Origin: an uncultured Oscillospiraceae bacterium
Lineage (GTDB): Bacteria; Bacillota; Clostridia; Oscillospirales; Oscillospiraceae
Direction: 5' to 3'
Assembly (NCBI GenBank): GCA_947624065.1
Contig: CANQIO010000004.1
Span: 1-64,000 of the forward strand
DNA length: 64,000 nt
A model generated the notes under the pieces. That model worked only from the letters and a program-made list of their open reading frames with translations, searched no databases and was not told where the DNA came from. Position numbers and translations under genes: made by a program. Positions 8,615 to 16,892 of the stretch are shown here, one piece after another. Positions within the stretch are counted from its first letter, which is position 1. Each line of letters starts with the position of its first letter.

Positions 8615-10124
8615 AAACGCCCGGTACAGCGACGCGGAGAAATACCTGCTTTTCGAGCATGACGAGTTCACCATGAAGCCCATTCTGGATGAAAATGGGC
8701 GGCTCATTCCAAGAGAGGATTACCGCATCGCTGCGCTCAACTGTGAGGGCCAAGATTTTGCCATTGCCTGCATGAGAGCGAATCTGCAATATGGCAAGAA
8801 CCTGGATCGGCACGATGTGAAAAGCCACCACTATATTATCAGCTTCGACCCGCGGGACGGCGCAGACAATGGCCTGACCGTAGACCGGGCGCAGGAGCTT
8901 GGCGAGCAGTTTTGCCGCGAGCATTTTCCCGGTCACCAAGCGTTGGTCTGCACTCACCCGGACGGGCACAATCACACCGGAAATATCCATGTACATATCG
9001 TCATCAACAGTCTGCGGATCGAGGATGTCCCTATGCTGCCATATATGGATCGCCCCGCCGACGTGAAAGCCGGGATGAAGCACCGCTGTACCGACGCGGC
9101 AATGGACTACTTCAAGGCCGAGGTCATGGAGATGTGTCACCGGGAGGGATTATACAAAGTTGACCTTCTGAATGGCAGCGAGGATCGGATCAATGACCGG
9201 GAGTATTGGGCGCAGAAAAAAGGACAGGCCAAACTTGATAAGTCCGACAAGCCCACCAAGTTTGAAACGGACAAGGAGAAACTGCGAAAAATCATCCGCA
9301 AAGCGTTGGAGACGGCCACTTCTTTTGATGAGTTTGCCGAGCTGCTTCTCCGTGAGGGCGTGACAGTCAAGGAGAGCCGGGGCCGACTATCCTATCTCTC
9401 GCCAGACAGAGCGAAATCCATCACAGCCCGGAAGCTGGGCGACGCCTATGATCTCGCGTCGGTGAATGAGGCATTGGCACAAAACGCGCTGAAGCAGCCT
9501 GTCCGTTCCAGCGTTCTGGACAAGCTCCGGGAGGCTGGGACCGTCCAGAATCTTGTGAACATAGATGCTAAACGCGCCGAGGGAAAGGGCGTCGGCTATG
9601 AGAAATGGGCGCAGGGATTCAACGTCCAGCAGATGGCCAACACCCTGAACGCATACACCGAGTATGGCTTTGCCTCGATGGATGAGTTGAACGAATTACT
9701 AGCCGCCGCCCGGAGCGAACTGCAAGAGAGCCGGGAAAAGCTCAAATCCATAGAGACCGTCCTGGCGGGGAAGAAAGAGTTGTTGAAGCAGCTTTTGACG
9801 TATTGGGAAACGAAGAATGTCCGACAAGAATACAAGGCGCTGAAAACCGCCAAGGCCAGGGCCGAATACGCCCAGGCGCATGAACGTGAGTTTAAGCTGT
9901 CCAACGCCGCTGCTAAGTATTTTAAGGACCACGGAATCACCAAGCTGCCCAGCACCAAGGCCCTGCAAGCGGAGATACAACAGCTTATATCAGAGAAGAA
10001 CGCGCGGTATAACGACTACCGGGAAAAGCAGTGCAAGGTGAAGGAACTGGAAACTGTGAAGAACAATCTGGAGAACATGCTGGGCCACAAGAAAGAGAAA
10101 CGCCATGAGCTTATTCCATCTTGA
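8586..10124 (+). CDS. Relaxase / mobilization nuclease
   Basis: The 512-residue product should nick oriT and stay bound to the 5' end for transfer. The metal-binding histidine motif is visible as HNHTGNIHVHIVIN (about residues 131-144), preceded by SHHYIISFDP; a tyrosine in the N-terminal YSDAEKYL region is the likely nucleophile. The C-terminal half is helical and charged and probably forms coiled coils. TTG 8586 is the preferred start: it gives the usual ATFKHINSKN beginning and has AAGGTGG about 9 bases upstream. An earlier ATG at 8556 would add unrelated residues encoded within mobC. Confidence 0.9.
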   Translation: MATFKHINSKNARYSDAEKYLLFEHDEFTMKPILDENGRLIPREDYRIAALNCEGQDFAIACMRANLQYGKNLDRHDVKSHHYIISFDPRDGADNGLTVDRAQELGEQFCREHFPGHQALVCTHPDGHNHTGNIHVHIVINSLRIEDVPMLPYMDRPADVKAGMKHRCTDAAMDYFKAEVMEMCHREGLYKVDLLNGSEDRINDREYWAQKKGQAKLDKSDKPTKFETDKEKLRKIIRKALETATSFDEFAELLLREGVTVKESRGRLSYLSPDRAKSITARKLGDAYDLASVNEALAQNALKQPVRSSVLDKLREAGTVQNLVNIDAKRAEGKGVGYEKWAQGFNVQQMANTLNAYTEYGFASMDELNELLAAARSELQESREKLKSIETVLAGKKELLKQLLTYWETKNVRQEYKALKTAKARAEYAQAHEREFKLSNAAAKYFKDHGITKLPSTKALQAEIQQLISEKNARYNDYREKQCKVKELETVKNNLENMLGHKKEKRHELIPS

Positions 10125-10542
10125 ACTGCTCCCGCCCGTTGAGCGGAAACCGGACGGCTCGCTCCCACGCATGAACGGCAGACAGCGGCAGCGGGCGGTC
10201 ACGCTCATCCGCAAGCTGTGTAGCGCCTGTGACAATGGCAATTGCCTTTACCTGGACGACGGCGAGGAAGTCCCATGCCCGCAGACGCTTTCCTATTCCG
10301 TCTGCTGCAAGATCTTTCGCTGGGTGCTGTTGAAGGATAAGGCCGGACAGGAATTAGAAACGGAGATATTCGGCAAGGACGCCATGAAGCGGTGCGCCCT
10401 TTGCGGCAAGGCGTTTCTCCCTGGCTCCAACCGGGCGCTCTACTGTGACGGTTGCAGAGCCATAGCCCAGCGGCGGCAAAAGGCAGAGTACGCCAAACGC
10501 CATAGGGCGAATAGTAGAACGATAGAACAGCGAAGCCCCTGA
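10105..10542 (+). CDS. Cysteine-rich VLP-domain-type protein of mobilizable elements
   Basis: The 145-residue product overlaps the relaxase end by 20 bases. It has many cysteines arranged as CSACDNGNC, CC and a C-terminal CALCGKAF...YCDGC zinc-ribbon-like pair, and ends in an Arg/Lys-rich tail. Proteins of this type follow relaxases in many gut Firmicutes elements; their function is not known. A zinc-dependent nucleic-acid binding role is an inference from the cysteine pairs and the basic tail. Confidence 0.75.
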   Translation: MSLFHLELLPPVERKPDGSLPRMNGRQRQRAVTLIRKLCSACDNGNCLYLDDGEEVPCPQTLSYSVCCKIFRWVLLKDKAGQELETEIFGKDAMKRCALCGKAFLPGSNRALYCDGCRAIAQRRQKAEYAKRHRANSRTIEQRSP

Positions 10543-10608
10543 ATTTGCAAGGCTTTCCGGGCGCAAAACCCGGAGGGGTGGTATAAGTACAAAGAGGAGG
10601 AAAACAGT

Positions 10609-10962
10609 ATGAATGACGATGGTATAACAGTCCATGACGACGAATATGAATGGGTAGACCTGAACACACCGTTCTGGGATTTTGAGAAGCCGCCCAGGGA
10701 AACGCTGAGAGAGTTTGATAAGTACTGGCGGCAGTATTGGAAGGAGCGGGAAAAGCAGTACACCGACATGGACAAGGCTTTTTACGCAGTCGAGGAAGAT
10801 GGACAGGAGTATTTCTATATCGGAAAGACCCGCATCAAGATCACAGAGCACTTCCCGGAGAAGGGCAGGACCATGGGCGAACTCATTGAGGACCTGATCC
10901 TCTATGCCGCCCGTCAGGACGAGAAAGCAGAGGATGCTACATATACGGATTCATCGCTTTAA
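10609..10962 (+). CDS. TnpW-like small element protein
   Basis: The 117-residue acidic protein has a C-terminal half (YFYIGKTRIKITEHFPEKG, then LIEDLILYAA) that follows the pattern of TnpW proteins in Tn4451-type elements: a short beta pair, a HF-x-E motif and a last helix. The N-terminal 60 residues are an extra charged region. The site AAAGAGGAGG precedes the ATG. The function of TnpW proteins is unknown. The family assignment rests on a short pattern. Confidence 0.55.
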   Translation: MNDDGITVHDDEYEWVDLNTPFWDFEKPPRETLREFDKYWRQYWKEREKQYTDMDKAFYAVEEDGQEYFYIGKTRIKITEHFPEKGRTMGELIEDLILYAARQDEKAEDATYTDSSL

Positions 10963-10966
10963 AGTG

Positions 10967-10995
10967 TTGAATTTTTCCTGCACTTATAGTACAAT
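10967..10995 (+). promoter_or_regulatory. Sigma-A promoter of the serine recombinase
   Basis: TTGAAT (10967-10972), a 17-base spacer and TACAAT (10990-10995). The leader of about 45 bases contains an imperfect ACCCG/CGGGT hairpin before the AAAGGAGG ribosome site. Confidence 0.7.
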
Positions 10996-11046
10996 ACCCG
11001 TGGAAGTATTGTAAGCGCGGGTCGTTTTGTACAAAGGAGGTTATTT

Positions 11047-12666
11047 TTGAAACGACCGAACAATGCGGCTCTCTATATGAGATTGAGCGTGGACGACGAG
11101 AACTATGGCGACAGCGTAAGCATCGAGACCCAGCGGACGATTCTTCAGACATATGCCAAAGAAAATGGTTTTCATGTCTACGACGAGTATGTGGACGACG
11201 GATGGAGCGGGACCAATTTTGAGCGGCCTTCTTTCCAGCGCATGATGGCCGATGTGGACGCGGGCAAGGTCAACTGCATCATAACGAAAGACCTGTCCCG
11301 TTTTGGGCGCGAGCACGTTATGATGGACTATTACCTGGAATTCGTGTTCCCGGAGAAGCAGGTCCGCTATATCGCAGTCACGGACAACGAGGACACGGAA
11401 AAGGGACTGAGCGACTTTGTACCGTTCAAAAATCTGTTCAATGAGTGGCTTGCCAAGGACACCAGCCGGAAGGTGAAAGCGGCCTATAAGGCGAAATTCG
11501 CGGCGGGCGAACACCTTTGCGCCTGTGCGCCGCTGGGGTATAAAAAAGACCCGGAGCACCCGAACAAGCTGCTCATAGACGACCAGACCCGGTGGATCGT
11601 GGAGCGTATCTTCGAGCTGGCCGCCCGTGGGACAGGCCCGGCAAAGATCGTAAAGATACTGACGGAGGAAAAGGTCCCAACACCGAGCTGGATACACTAT
11701 CAGAGAGAGGGCCTGTTTGCCAATATCCACGGGCAAAATCCTGGCGAGAAGGCGTATTTGTGGACCAATGCCTACGTCACGAATATCCTCACGAACGAGA
11801 CGTATATCGGCAACAGCGTCCACAACCGGGAGCACAAGGTCTCCTACAAGAATAAGAAACGTATCCGCAGTCCCCAGGAAGAATGGCTCGTCGTGGAGCA
11901 CACCCACGAAGGGATCATCGCCCCGGAGCTGTTCGAGCAGGTTCAGAAGCAGGTCAGCGCCCGCCGCCGAAACACGAAAGACCACACGTTTCAGATCTTC
12001 TCCGGTCTCATGCGGTGCGGCGGCTGCGGCAGGGCGCTCAGCTACGGAACGAACAGGGGCAAAAAAAGCTCCTTCGCCTACTATGCCTGTTCCGGCTACC
12101 GTCAATACGGCCCGAAGCGTGCTGGCTGCACACAGCATTACATACGCTACGATGTGCTCTATGCCTATGTCCTGGCCCGGCTCCAGGAATGGTCCGCCCT
12201 GGCGCAGATGGATGAAAGCCGTCTGCTGCAAAGGATGCTGAACGCCAGCGATAGGGAGCGGTTCGCAGCTGCCCGGAAGCAGGGAACGGAACTTGCAAAA
12301 GCGGAGAAGCGCCAGGGAGAGCTGGACCGCCTTTTCACCAAGCTGTACGAGGATTGGGCGGCAGGGAAGATCACGGAGCGGAACTTTGACCTTCTCTCCG
12401 AAAAGTACCAGACAGAACAGGCTCAGGTGGAGGAGCAGATCGGGCGGCTGCAAGCGGAAGCGAACGAGGAGCGGGAGACGGTGGACAACGCGAAGAAATG
12501 GATCACACTCATCAAGCAGTACGCGAACCCCACCGCCCTGACTGCTGAGATGCTGAACGCGCTCATCGAAAAGATCGTTGTCCATGAGGCGGTGAAAGCG
12601 CCTGACGGCAGCCGGGAGCAGGAGATCGAGATCTATTACCGCTTTGCGGGAAAACTGGACGAATGA
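11047..12666 (+). CDS. Large serine recombinase (site-specific integrase of the element)
   Basis: The 539-residue product has an N-terminal resolvase domain: YMRLSVDD with the catalytic serine (residue 14), the SIETQR motif and ITKDLSRFGR (about residues 79-88). A recombinase domain follows (about 155-270), then a zinc ribbon with CGGCG near 326 and a second Cys pair near 350-365, then a coiled coil (about 410-490). Such enzymes integrate and excise elements between short attP/attB sites. The start is TTG 11047, seven bases after AAAGGAGG. The gene runs outward and stops 11 bases before the end of the truncated host gene, consistent with it lying at the element end. Confidence 0.93.
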   Translation: MKRPNNAALYMRLSVDDENYGDSVSIETQRTILQTYAKENGFHVYDEYVDDGWSGTNFERPSFQRMMADVDAGKVNCIITKDLSRFGREHVMMDYYLEFVFPEKQVRYIAVTDNEDTEKGLSDFVPFKNLFNEWLAKDTSRKVKAAYKAKFAAGEHLCACAPLGYKKDPEHPNKLLIDDQTRWIVERIFELAARGTGPAKIVKILTEEKVPTPSWIHYQREGLFANIHGQNPGEKAYLWTNAYVTNILTNETYIGNSVHNREHKVSYKNKKRIRSPQEEWLVVEHTHEGIIAPELFEQVQKQVSARRRNTKDHTFQIFSGLMRCGGCGRALSYGTNRGKKSSFAYYACSGYRQYGPKRAGCTQHYIRYDVLYAYVLARLQEWSALAQMDESRLLQRMLNASDRERFAAARKQGTELAKAEKRQGELDRLFTKLYEDWAAGKITERNFDLLSEKYQTEQAQVEEQIGRLQAEANEERETVDNAKKWITLIKQYANPTALTAEMLNALIEKIVVHEAVKAPDGSREQEIEIYYRFAGKLDE

Positions 12667-12676
12667 AAACGTATCT

Positions 12677-12808
12677 TTAAGTATGCGTCACGGAGCTGGC
12701 GGTGGGGTAGACCCGCAGGTCCTCTACGCAGTCCTTATCGCGGCAGCTGTCGTATATCTTCCTTGTATGGATGCACACGGCTTCGGTGCATTCCTGGCTG
12801 TCCGCCAT
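12677..12808 (-). pseudogene. Truncated cysteine-rich host gene, split by element insertion
   Basis: On the minus strand, ATG 12808 follows a perfect AGGAGGT site and encodes 43 residues with cysteines in the pattern CTEAVC and SCRDKDCVEDLRVY, then an unrelated tail and a stop at 12677. From memory, longer clostridial proteins contain the same CRDKDC-x-EDLRVY segment and continue for more than 200 residues. The sudden end just next to the recombinase stop indicates that the element recombined into this gene right after the DLRVY codons. The missing 3' part should lie beyond the left end of the window. Confidence 0.7.
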
Positions 12809-12987
12809 GCTTGATACCTCCTGTCATGGTTGCCGGGCCGTCCCGGCGTTTCAGTACAGTCTATGCCGGGGCGGGAAAAATGTGAAGTTTTCCTGTACGG
12901 ACCGCGGGTTTTGTGGTATGATAGCAACAAAGTTCCCATGGTAGACCGGCCGGTGCCGGCGCCATTTTAAGACAGGGGGAAAGCGGC

Positions 12988-13509
12988 ATGGAGAATCTGG
13001 GTTTCATACGGGACAAGCTGGACATCAAGATCCTGATCCTGTTCATCCTGGAAAAGCTGCCTCGGCCGGTGGAGCCGGTGACGCTGTCGGACCTGGCGCT
13101 GTTTGACGGGGGCTTCACCTGGTTCGACTATACCGACTGCCTGGCGGAGCTCATCCAGTCCGGCCATGTGGAAGAGGAAAAGGGGAAGTACGTCATCACC
13201 GACAAGGGCCGGCGGAACGTGAACACCGTGTCCTCCAGCCTGCCCTATACGGTCCGGGCCAAGGCGGAGCGGCTCGCCGCGCCGGTGGCGGCGGCGATGC
13301 GCCGGGCCAGCATGATCGAGACGGCCGTGGAGCCGGGGCCGAAGGACGGGCGGGTGCTGAGCCTGCGGCTGTCCGACGGGGTGGGGGAGATCGTCTCCCT
13401 GCGCCTGGCGGTGCCGGACGAGAAGCAGGCCCATGCCATGGAAGGCCGATTCCGCGCCGACGCGGAGGGGATCTACAACCGCATCATCGGATTGCTGACG
13501 GAGGAGTGA
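12988..13509 (+). CDS. DUF4364 family protein
   Basis: The 173-residue product matches the DUF4364 pattern: MENLGFIRDKLDIKILILFIL at the start, then a winged-helix-like part (LSDLALFDGGFTWFDYTDCL, TDKGRRNVNTV) and a C-terminal alpha/beta part. Members are predicted transcription regulators of clostridia without known targets. The spacing to the AGGGGG ribosome site is normal. It is the first intact host gene after the mobile element. Confidence 0.85.
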   Translation: MENLGFIRDKLDIKILILFILEKLPRPVEPVTLSDLALFDGGFTWFDYTDCLAELIQSGHVEEEKGKYVITDKGRRNVNTVSSSLPYTVRAKAERLAAPVAAAMRRASMIETAVEPGPKDGRVLSLRLSDGVGEIVSLRLAVPDEKQAHAMEGRFRADAEGIYNRIIGLLTEE

Positions 13510-13518
13510 TCCTTAAAA

Positions 13519-13557
13519 ACAGCAGATGGCGCGCCGCTTTGAGCGGCGCGCCATCTG
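13519..13557 (-). terminator. Terminator of the sensor kinase gene
   Basis: A perfect 16-base stem (13523-13538 with 13542-13557, three-base loop). On the minus strand it is followed by GTTTTTAAGG, so it stops minus-strand transcription; it may also act weakly for the DUF4364 gene. Confidence 0.8.
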
Positions 13558-13572
13558 CGTATGTATGTCCGT

Positions 13573-15669
13573 TCAGCCGGAGAGCTTCTCCAGCAGGGCC
13601 TCGATGTCCACGGGCTTGGCCAAAAAATCGTCCATGCCGCTGGCGAACGCCTGCTCCCGGTCCTCCGGCGTGCAGCTGGCGCTGCAGGCGATGATGCGCA
13701 CGGTCCTGGCGTCCGGCCGGTCCAGGGCCCGGATGGCGGCGGCAGCGGCATAGCCGTCCATCTCCGGCATGAGCAGATCCATCAGGATCACGCCGTATGT
13801 CCCCGGCTCGGAGGAGGAAAACATCCGCAATGCGACGGCGCCGTTGACGGCGAGATCGGCGGCATAGGCGTTTTCGTTCAAAAGGTCCAGCATGATCTCC
13901 CCGTTGAGGTCGTTGTCCTCCACCACCAGGATGCGCCCGGCAAGACCGGCGGAGGGAGCCGCCGGGGCCGACGCGGCGCTCTCGGGAGAGGCCGGCGGCG
14001 CGGCAAAGGTGAAGGAGAACACGCTGCCCTGTCCGGGGTGGCTGATGAGCGTGAGGTCGCCGTCCAGGAGCCGGGCCAGCCGGTGGCAGATGGACAGCCC
14101 CAGCCCCACGCCCTCGTTGCCCTTGGAGACGGTGTCCCGCTCCTGGGCAAAGGCGTCGAAGATGTTTTTCTGGAACGCCTCGCTCATGCCCTTTCCGGTG
14201 TCGGCCACGTCGACGCATGTCCGGACCCGGCCGTCGTCCATGGCGCTCTGGGAGACGGTGACGGTGACGGAGCCGCCCTCGGGGGTGAACTTGCAGGCGT
14301 TGTCCAGGAGGTTGAGCAGCACCTGCTGGATGCGCACCCCGTCGCTGGTGACCGCCGGCCAAGGCAGGTCGGCGTCCATCCGGAAGGCCAGGTGCTTTTC
14401 CGCCATGCCGCTTTGGACGATGGCCTCCACGGAGGACAGCAGCGTGGGCAGAGAGACGGCGCTGAACTCCAGGGCGACCTCCTCGTTGCGGAGCATGGAC
14501 ATGTCCAGGATGTCGCTGACCAGAGAGAGCAGGTATTTGGCGGTGGTGGTGGACTGCTCCAGGTACCGGCTCAGCTGCTGTTCGTCGTGGAGCCGGTGGC
14601 TCATCAGGTAGTTCAGGCCGATCAGCCCGTTGAGGGGCGTGCGGATCTCATGGCTCATGGCGGACAGGAACTGGCTCTTCGCCTCGGCGTCCGCCTGGGC
14701 CTTCACGGATTTGATCCGCTGGCGGACCAGCAGGCACACCAGCACCGTGATCAGCAGCGCCGACACCGTGAATACCATGAAGGCGAAGCGGTAGCGGTAC
14801 AGGAAATCCGTCGCCGTGTAGGTATAGCGGTTCTCCATGACCGCCTGGATGATGTAGTTGCTCACCAGGTCCTCCGGCGTGGCGGCGATGGCCTTGTCGA
14901 GGATGGAGATCAGCGTATAGCCGTCCTCGCCCACCGGCTGCCCGTCGGCGCCGAAGGGGACCACGGCGGAGAAGCACAGCTGGTCGTCCAGCCCGGTCAC
15001 GGGGATCACCTTCAGATCCTCATAGGACGGCTTGGTGAGCCAGTATTCCACCACATATTGGTTGAGGATCATCAGATCCGCCTCGCCCGCGTTCACCGCG
15101 TCGAAGCAGGCGGTGATGGAGTCATAGTCCACCGGGGTGAAGTTGGGATAGGTGGCGGCCAGCGCCTTCCGGATGGTCTGGGAGCCGCTGGAGATGGCCA
15201 CGGTCAGGGCCGCGTCGTAGGAGTAGGTGAGGTCCTTCCGGGCCACGATCACCTTGCGGCTGGAGAGGTAGGGGTCGCTCATCATGATGCCCCGGGCGCC
15301 CTGGTTCTCCTTGTTGAACTCCACGCTGGTGACCAGGTCCAGCTGCTGGTCCATCAGGTATTCATATGTGACCGATCCGGCGGGCAGGGGGACATATTCA
15401 AAGGTGAGCCCCGTGATGCGCTGGATATGGTCGAAGATGTATCGGGAGATACCGGCCAGAGAGCCGTCCTCGCCAGTGAAGGACACCGGCGTCCGGTCCT
15501 GGACGAACCCCACCCGCAGGGTCCCGGCGCTGTCGATGAACGCCTGCTCTTCGTCGGTGAGGCCCAGATCGTTCTCCACTGCCAGCGCGGCCGGCGCGGC
15601 GCCCAGCAGCACGGACGCCGCGATCAGCAGCGCCAGGGTCGAAAACACGATTCGCCGGAGCATTTTCAT
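13573..15669 (-). CDS. Hybrid sensor histidine kinase with periplasmic-binding-protein-like sensor domain
   Basis: The 698-residue product has in order: a signal peptide or first membrane segment (about residues 1-30), an extracellular SBP_bac_3-type sensor domain (about 45-270, starting GTLRVGFVQDRTPVSF), a membrane helix near 300-320, a HisKA dimerization helix with the phospho-His in SHEIRTPLNG (about 345), an ATPase domain with the N box DNACKFTPEGG and G boxes DTGKGM and GVGLGLSICHRL, and a C-terminal receiver domain with LVVEDND and the phospho-Asp in LMDLLMPEMDG. The sensor domain suggests direct binding of a small solute. No response regulator or Hpt protein is encoded beside it. ATG 15669 (or 15663) is chosen because an upstream TTG at 15684 coincides with the predicted transcription start. 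Confidence 0.9.
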   Translation of the reverse strand: MKMLRRIVFSTLALLIAASVLLGAAPAALAVENDLGLTDEEQAFIDSAGTLRVGFVQDRTPVSFTGEDGSLAGISRYIFDHIQRITGLTFEYVPLPAGSVTYEYLMDQQLDLVTSVEFNKENQGARGIMMSDPYLSSRKVIVARKDLTYSYDAALTVAISSGSQTIRKALAATYPNFTPVDYDSITACFDAVNAGEADLMILNQYVVEYWLTKPSYEDLKVIPVTGLDDQLCFSAVVPFGADGQPVGEDGYTLISILDKAIAATPEDLVSNYIIQAVMENRYTYTATDFLYRYRFAFMVFTVSALLITVLVCLLVRQRIKSVKAQADAEAKSQFLSAMSHEIRTPLNGLIGLNYLMSHRLHDEQQLSRYLEQSTTTAKYLLSLVSDILDMSMLRNEEVALEFSAVSLPTLLSSVEAIVQSGMAEKHLAFRMDADLPWPAVTSDGVRIQQVLLNLLDNACKFTPEGGSVTVTVSQSAMDDGRVRTCVDVADTGKGMSEAFQKNIFDAFAQERDTVSKGNEGVGLGLSICHRLARLLDGDLTLISHPGQGSVFSFTFAAPPASPESAASAPAAPSAGLAGRILVVEDNDLNGEIMLDLLNENAYAADLAVNGAVALRMFSSSEPGTYGVILMDLLMPEMDGYAAAAAIRALDRPDARTVRIIACSASCTPEDREQAFASGMDDFLAKPVDIEALLEKLSG

Positions 15670-15692
15670 TCCCCCCCAATCCAAGCAAACCG

Positions 15693-15721
15693 ATTATACG
15701 GTCAGAAAAATTGCATGTCAA
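15693..15721 (-). promoter_or_regulatory. Consensus sigma-A promoter of the sensor kinase
   Basis: On the minus strand TTGACA (15721-15716), 17 bases, then TATAAT (15698-15693): a perfect consensus promoter. It puts the transcript start near 15686, with a short leader. Confidence 0.9.
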
Positions 15722-15827
15722 CAGATTTTCGGTTTTTTCGGGATCCATTTTGCGCTGTCCGAAGAGAAGCAAGAGATCCTGCGTCTGAAACATTAGAAAG
15801 AATTAATAATTGGCGCGCGGAACGCCC

Positions 15828-15856
15828 TTGCCAGGGGAAGGGGGACGGTGTATAAT
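15828..15856 (+). promoter_or_regulatory. Sigma-A promoter of the nucleotidyltransferase gene
   Basis: TTGCCA (15828-15833), 17 bases, TATAAT (15851-15856); transcript start near 15863, leaving a leader of about 70 bases. Confidence 0.85.
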
Positions 15857-15932
15857 ACCAAGAAGCAACTGCGGAATGATGCGGGGTTTTTGCGGCTCGC
15901 GCATCAGCGATCTGTAGAACAGGGGAGGTCCT

Positions 15933-16844
15933 ATGGAGACGACGCTGGTGGTTCTGGCGGCGGGGATCGGCGCCCGGTACGGGGCGGGGATCAAGCAGCT
16001 GGAGCAGATGGGCCCCAACGGGGAAGTCATCATGGACTACTCGGTCCATGACGCGGTCCAGGCGGGCTTTGACCGGGTGGTGTTCATCATCCGGCGGGAT
16101 ATATATGAGGATTTTCAGCAGGTCCTTGGCCGGCGGCTGGAGCGGGCGCTGCGTCCGCTGGGGGTACGGGTGGACTATGCCTTCCAGGAGCTGACCGACC
16201 CTCCCGCGGGGCGGGTGAAGCCCTGGGGCACCGGTCAGGCCATCCTCTGCTGCCGGGAGCTGCTGGACGGTCCCTTCGCCGTCATCAACGCCGACGACTA
16301 CTATGGCAAGGACGCCTATAAAAAGGCCTACGCGTTCCTGACGGAGGGGGCGGGGGACCCGGACCGGTACGGCATGATCGGGTTCGTGCTGAAAAACACC
16401 CTGTCCGACGCCGGCGGCGTGACCCGCGGGGTGTGCCATATGGACGCCGCCGGATACCTGACCGACATCACCGAGACCCGGAACATTGTCCGCACGGACA
16501 CGGGCGCCGCCGTCAAGACGGCGGAGGGCCTGACGGCCCTGGATGGGGAGAGCCTGGTGTCCATGAACATGTGGATGCTGACGCCCCGTTTCGCCGAGGG
16601 CCTGGAGGAGGGCTTCGCCGCTTTCCGCGCCCATATGACTGACCCGGTCAAGGAGGAATACCTGCTGCCGGAGATCATAGGGAGCCTGCTGCGGGAGCAC
16701 AGGGCCGCGGTAAAGGTGCTGCCCACGGACGAGCAGTGGTTCGGCATCACCTATCAGCAGGACCGGGCGCCGGTGAAGGCCGCGTTCCAGCGGCTGATCG
16801 ACGGAGGCGTGTACCGGCCGGATCTGTTCAGCGACCTGAAATAG
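15933..16844 (+). CDS. Sugar-phosphate-type nucleotidyltransferase
   Basis: The 303-residue product has a nucleotidyltransferase fold of the NTP_transferase kind: the N-terminal nucleotide loop LVVLAAGIGARYGAGIKQLE (a variant of the usual LAAGxGxR...K signature) and the metal-binding acidic motif INADDYYG near residue 115. It lacks the C-terminal left-handed helix of GlmU-type enzymes. The substrate cannot be told; related stand-alone proteins lie near choline kinase or cell-envelope genes, but no such genes are adjacent. The site AGGGGAGG precedes the ATG. A terminator follows. Confidence 0.78.
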   Translation: METTLVVLAAGIGARYGAGIKQLEQMGPNGEVIMDYSVHDAVQAGFDRVVFIIRRDIYEDFQQVLGRRLERALRPLGVRVDYAFQELTDPPAGRVKPWGTGQAILCCRELLDGPFAVINADDYYGKDAYKKAYAFLTEGAGDPDRYGMIGFVLKNTLSDAGGVTRGVCHMDAAGYLTDITETRNIVRTDTGAAVKTAEGLTALDGESLVSMNMWMLTPRFAEGLEEGFAAFRAHMTDPVKEEYLLPEIIGSLLREHRAAVKVLPTDEQWFGITYQQDRAPVKAAFQRLIDGGVYRPDLFSDLK

Positions 16845-16852
16845 ACCTATAT

Positions 16853-16881
16853 GACCGCCAAGACATCTTGGCGGTCTTTTT
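16853..16881 (+). terminator. Terminator after the nucleotidyltransferase
   Basis: Ten-base perfect stem GACCGCCAAG (16853-16862) with CTTGGCGGTC (16867-16876), four-base loop, then TTTTT. Confidence 0.88.
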
Positions 16882-16892
16882 GGAGGGACGAG

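Larger units (their letters stand above)
1..12710. mobile_element. Integrated mobilizable element (right part), with restriction-modification and toxin-antitoxin cargo
   Basis: The segment holds a type III restriction-modification operon, an OLD-like nuclease, a toxin-antitoxin pair, MobC, a relaxase, a cysteine-rich VLP-type protein, a TnpW-like protein and, last, a large serine recombinase transcribed toward the right end. Right after the recombinase a host gene on the minus strand breaks off, which places the junction between about 12667 and 12720. The left junction is outside the window, so the element is longer than 12.7 kb. There are no conjugation (type IV secretion) genes in the visible part, so it is probably mobilized by helpers. 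The exact end is an estimate. Confidence 0.75.

Noticed and set aside
15669-15684. TTG start 15 bases upstream for the sensor kinase
   Set aside because: It coincides with the predicted transcription start of a consensus promoter and has no ribosome site.
13561-15855. Long open frame on the strand opposite the sensor kinase
   Set aside because: It is a shadow of GC-rich codons; no domain, no ribosome site, and the kinase on the other strand has clear motifs throughout.
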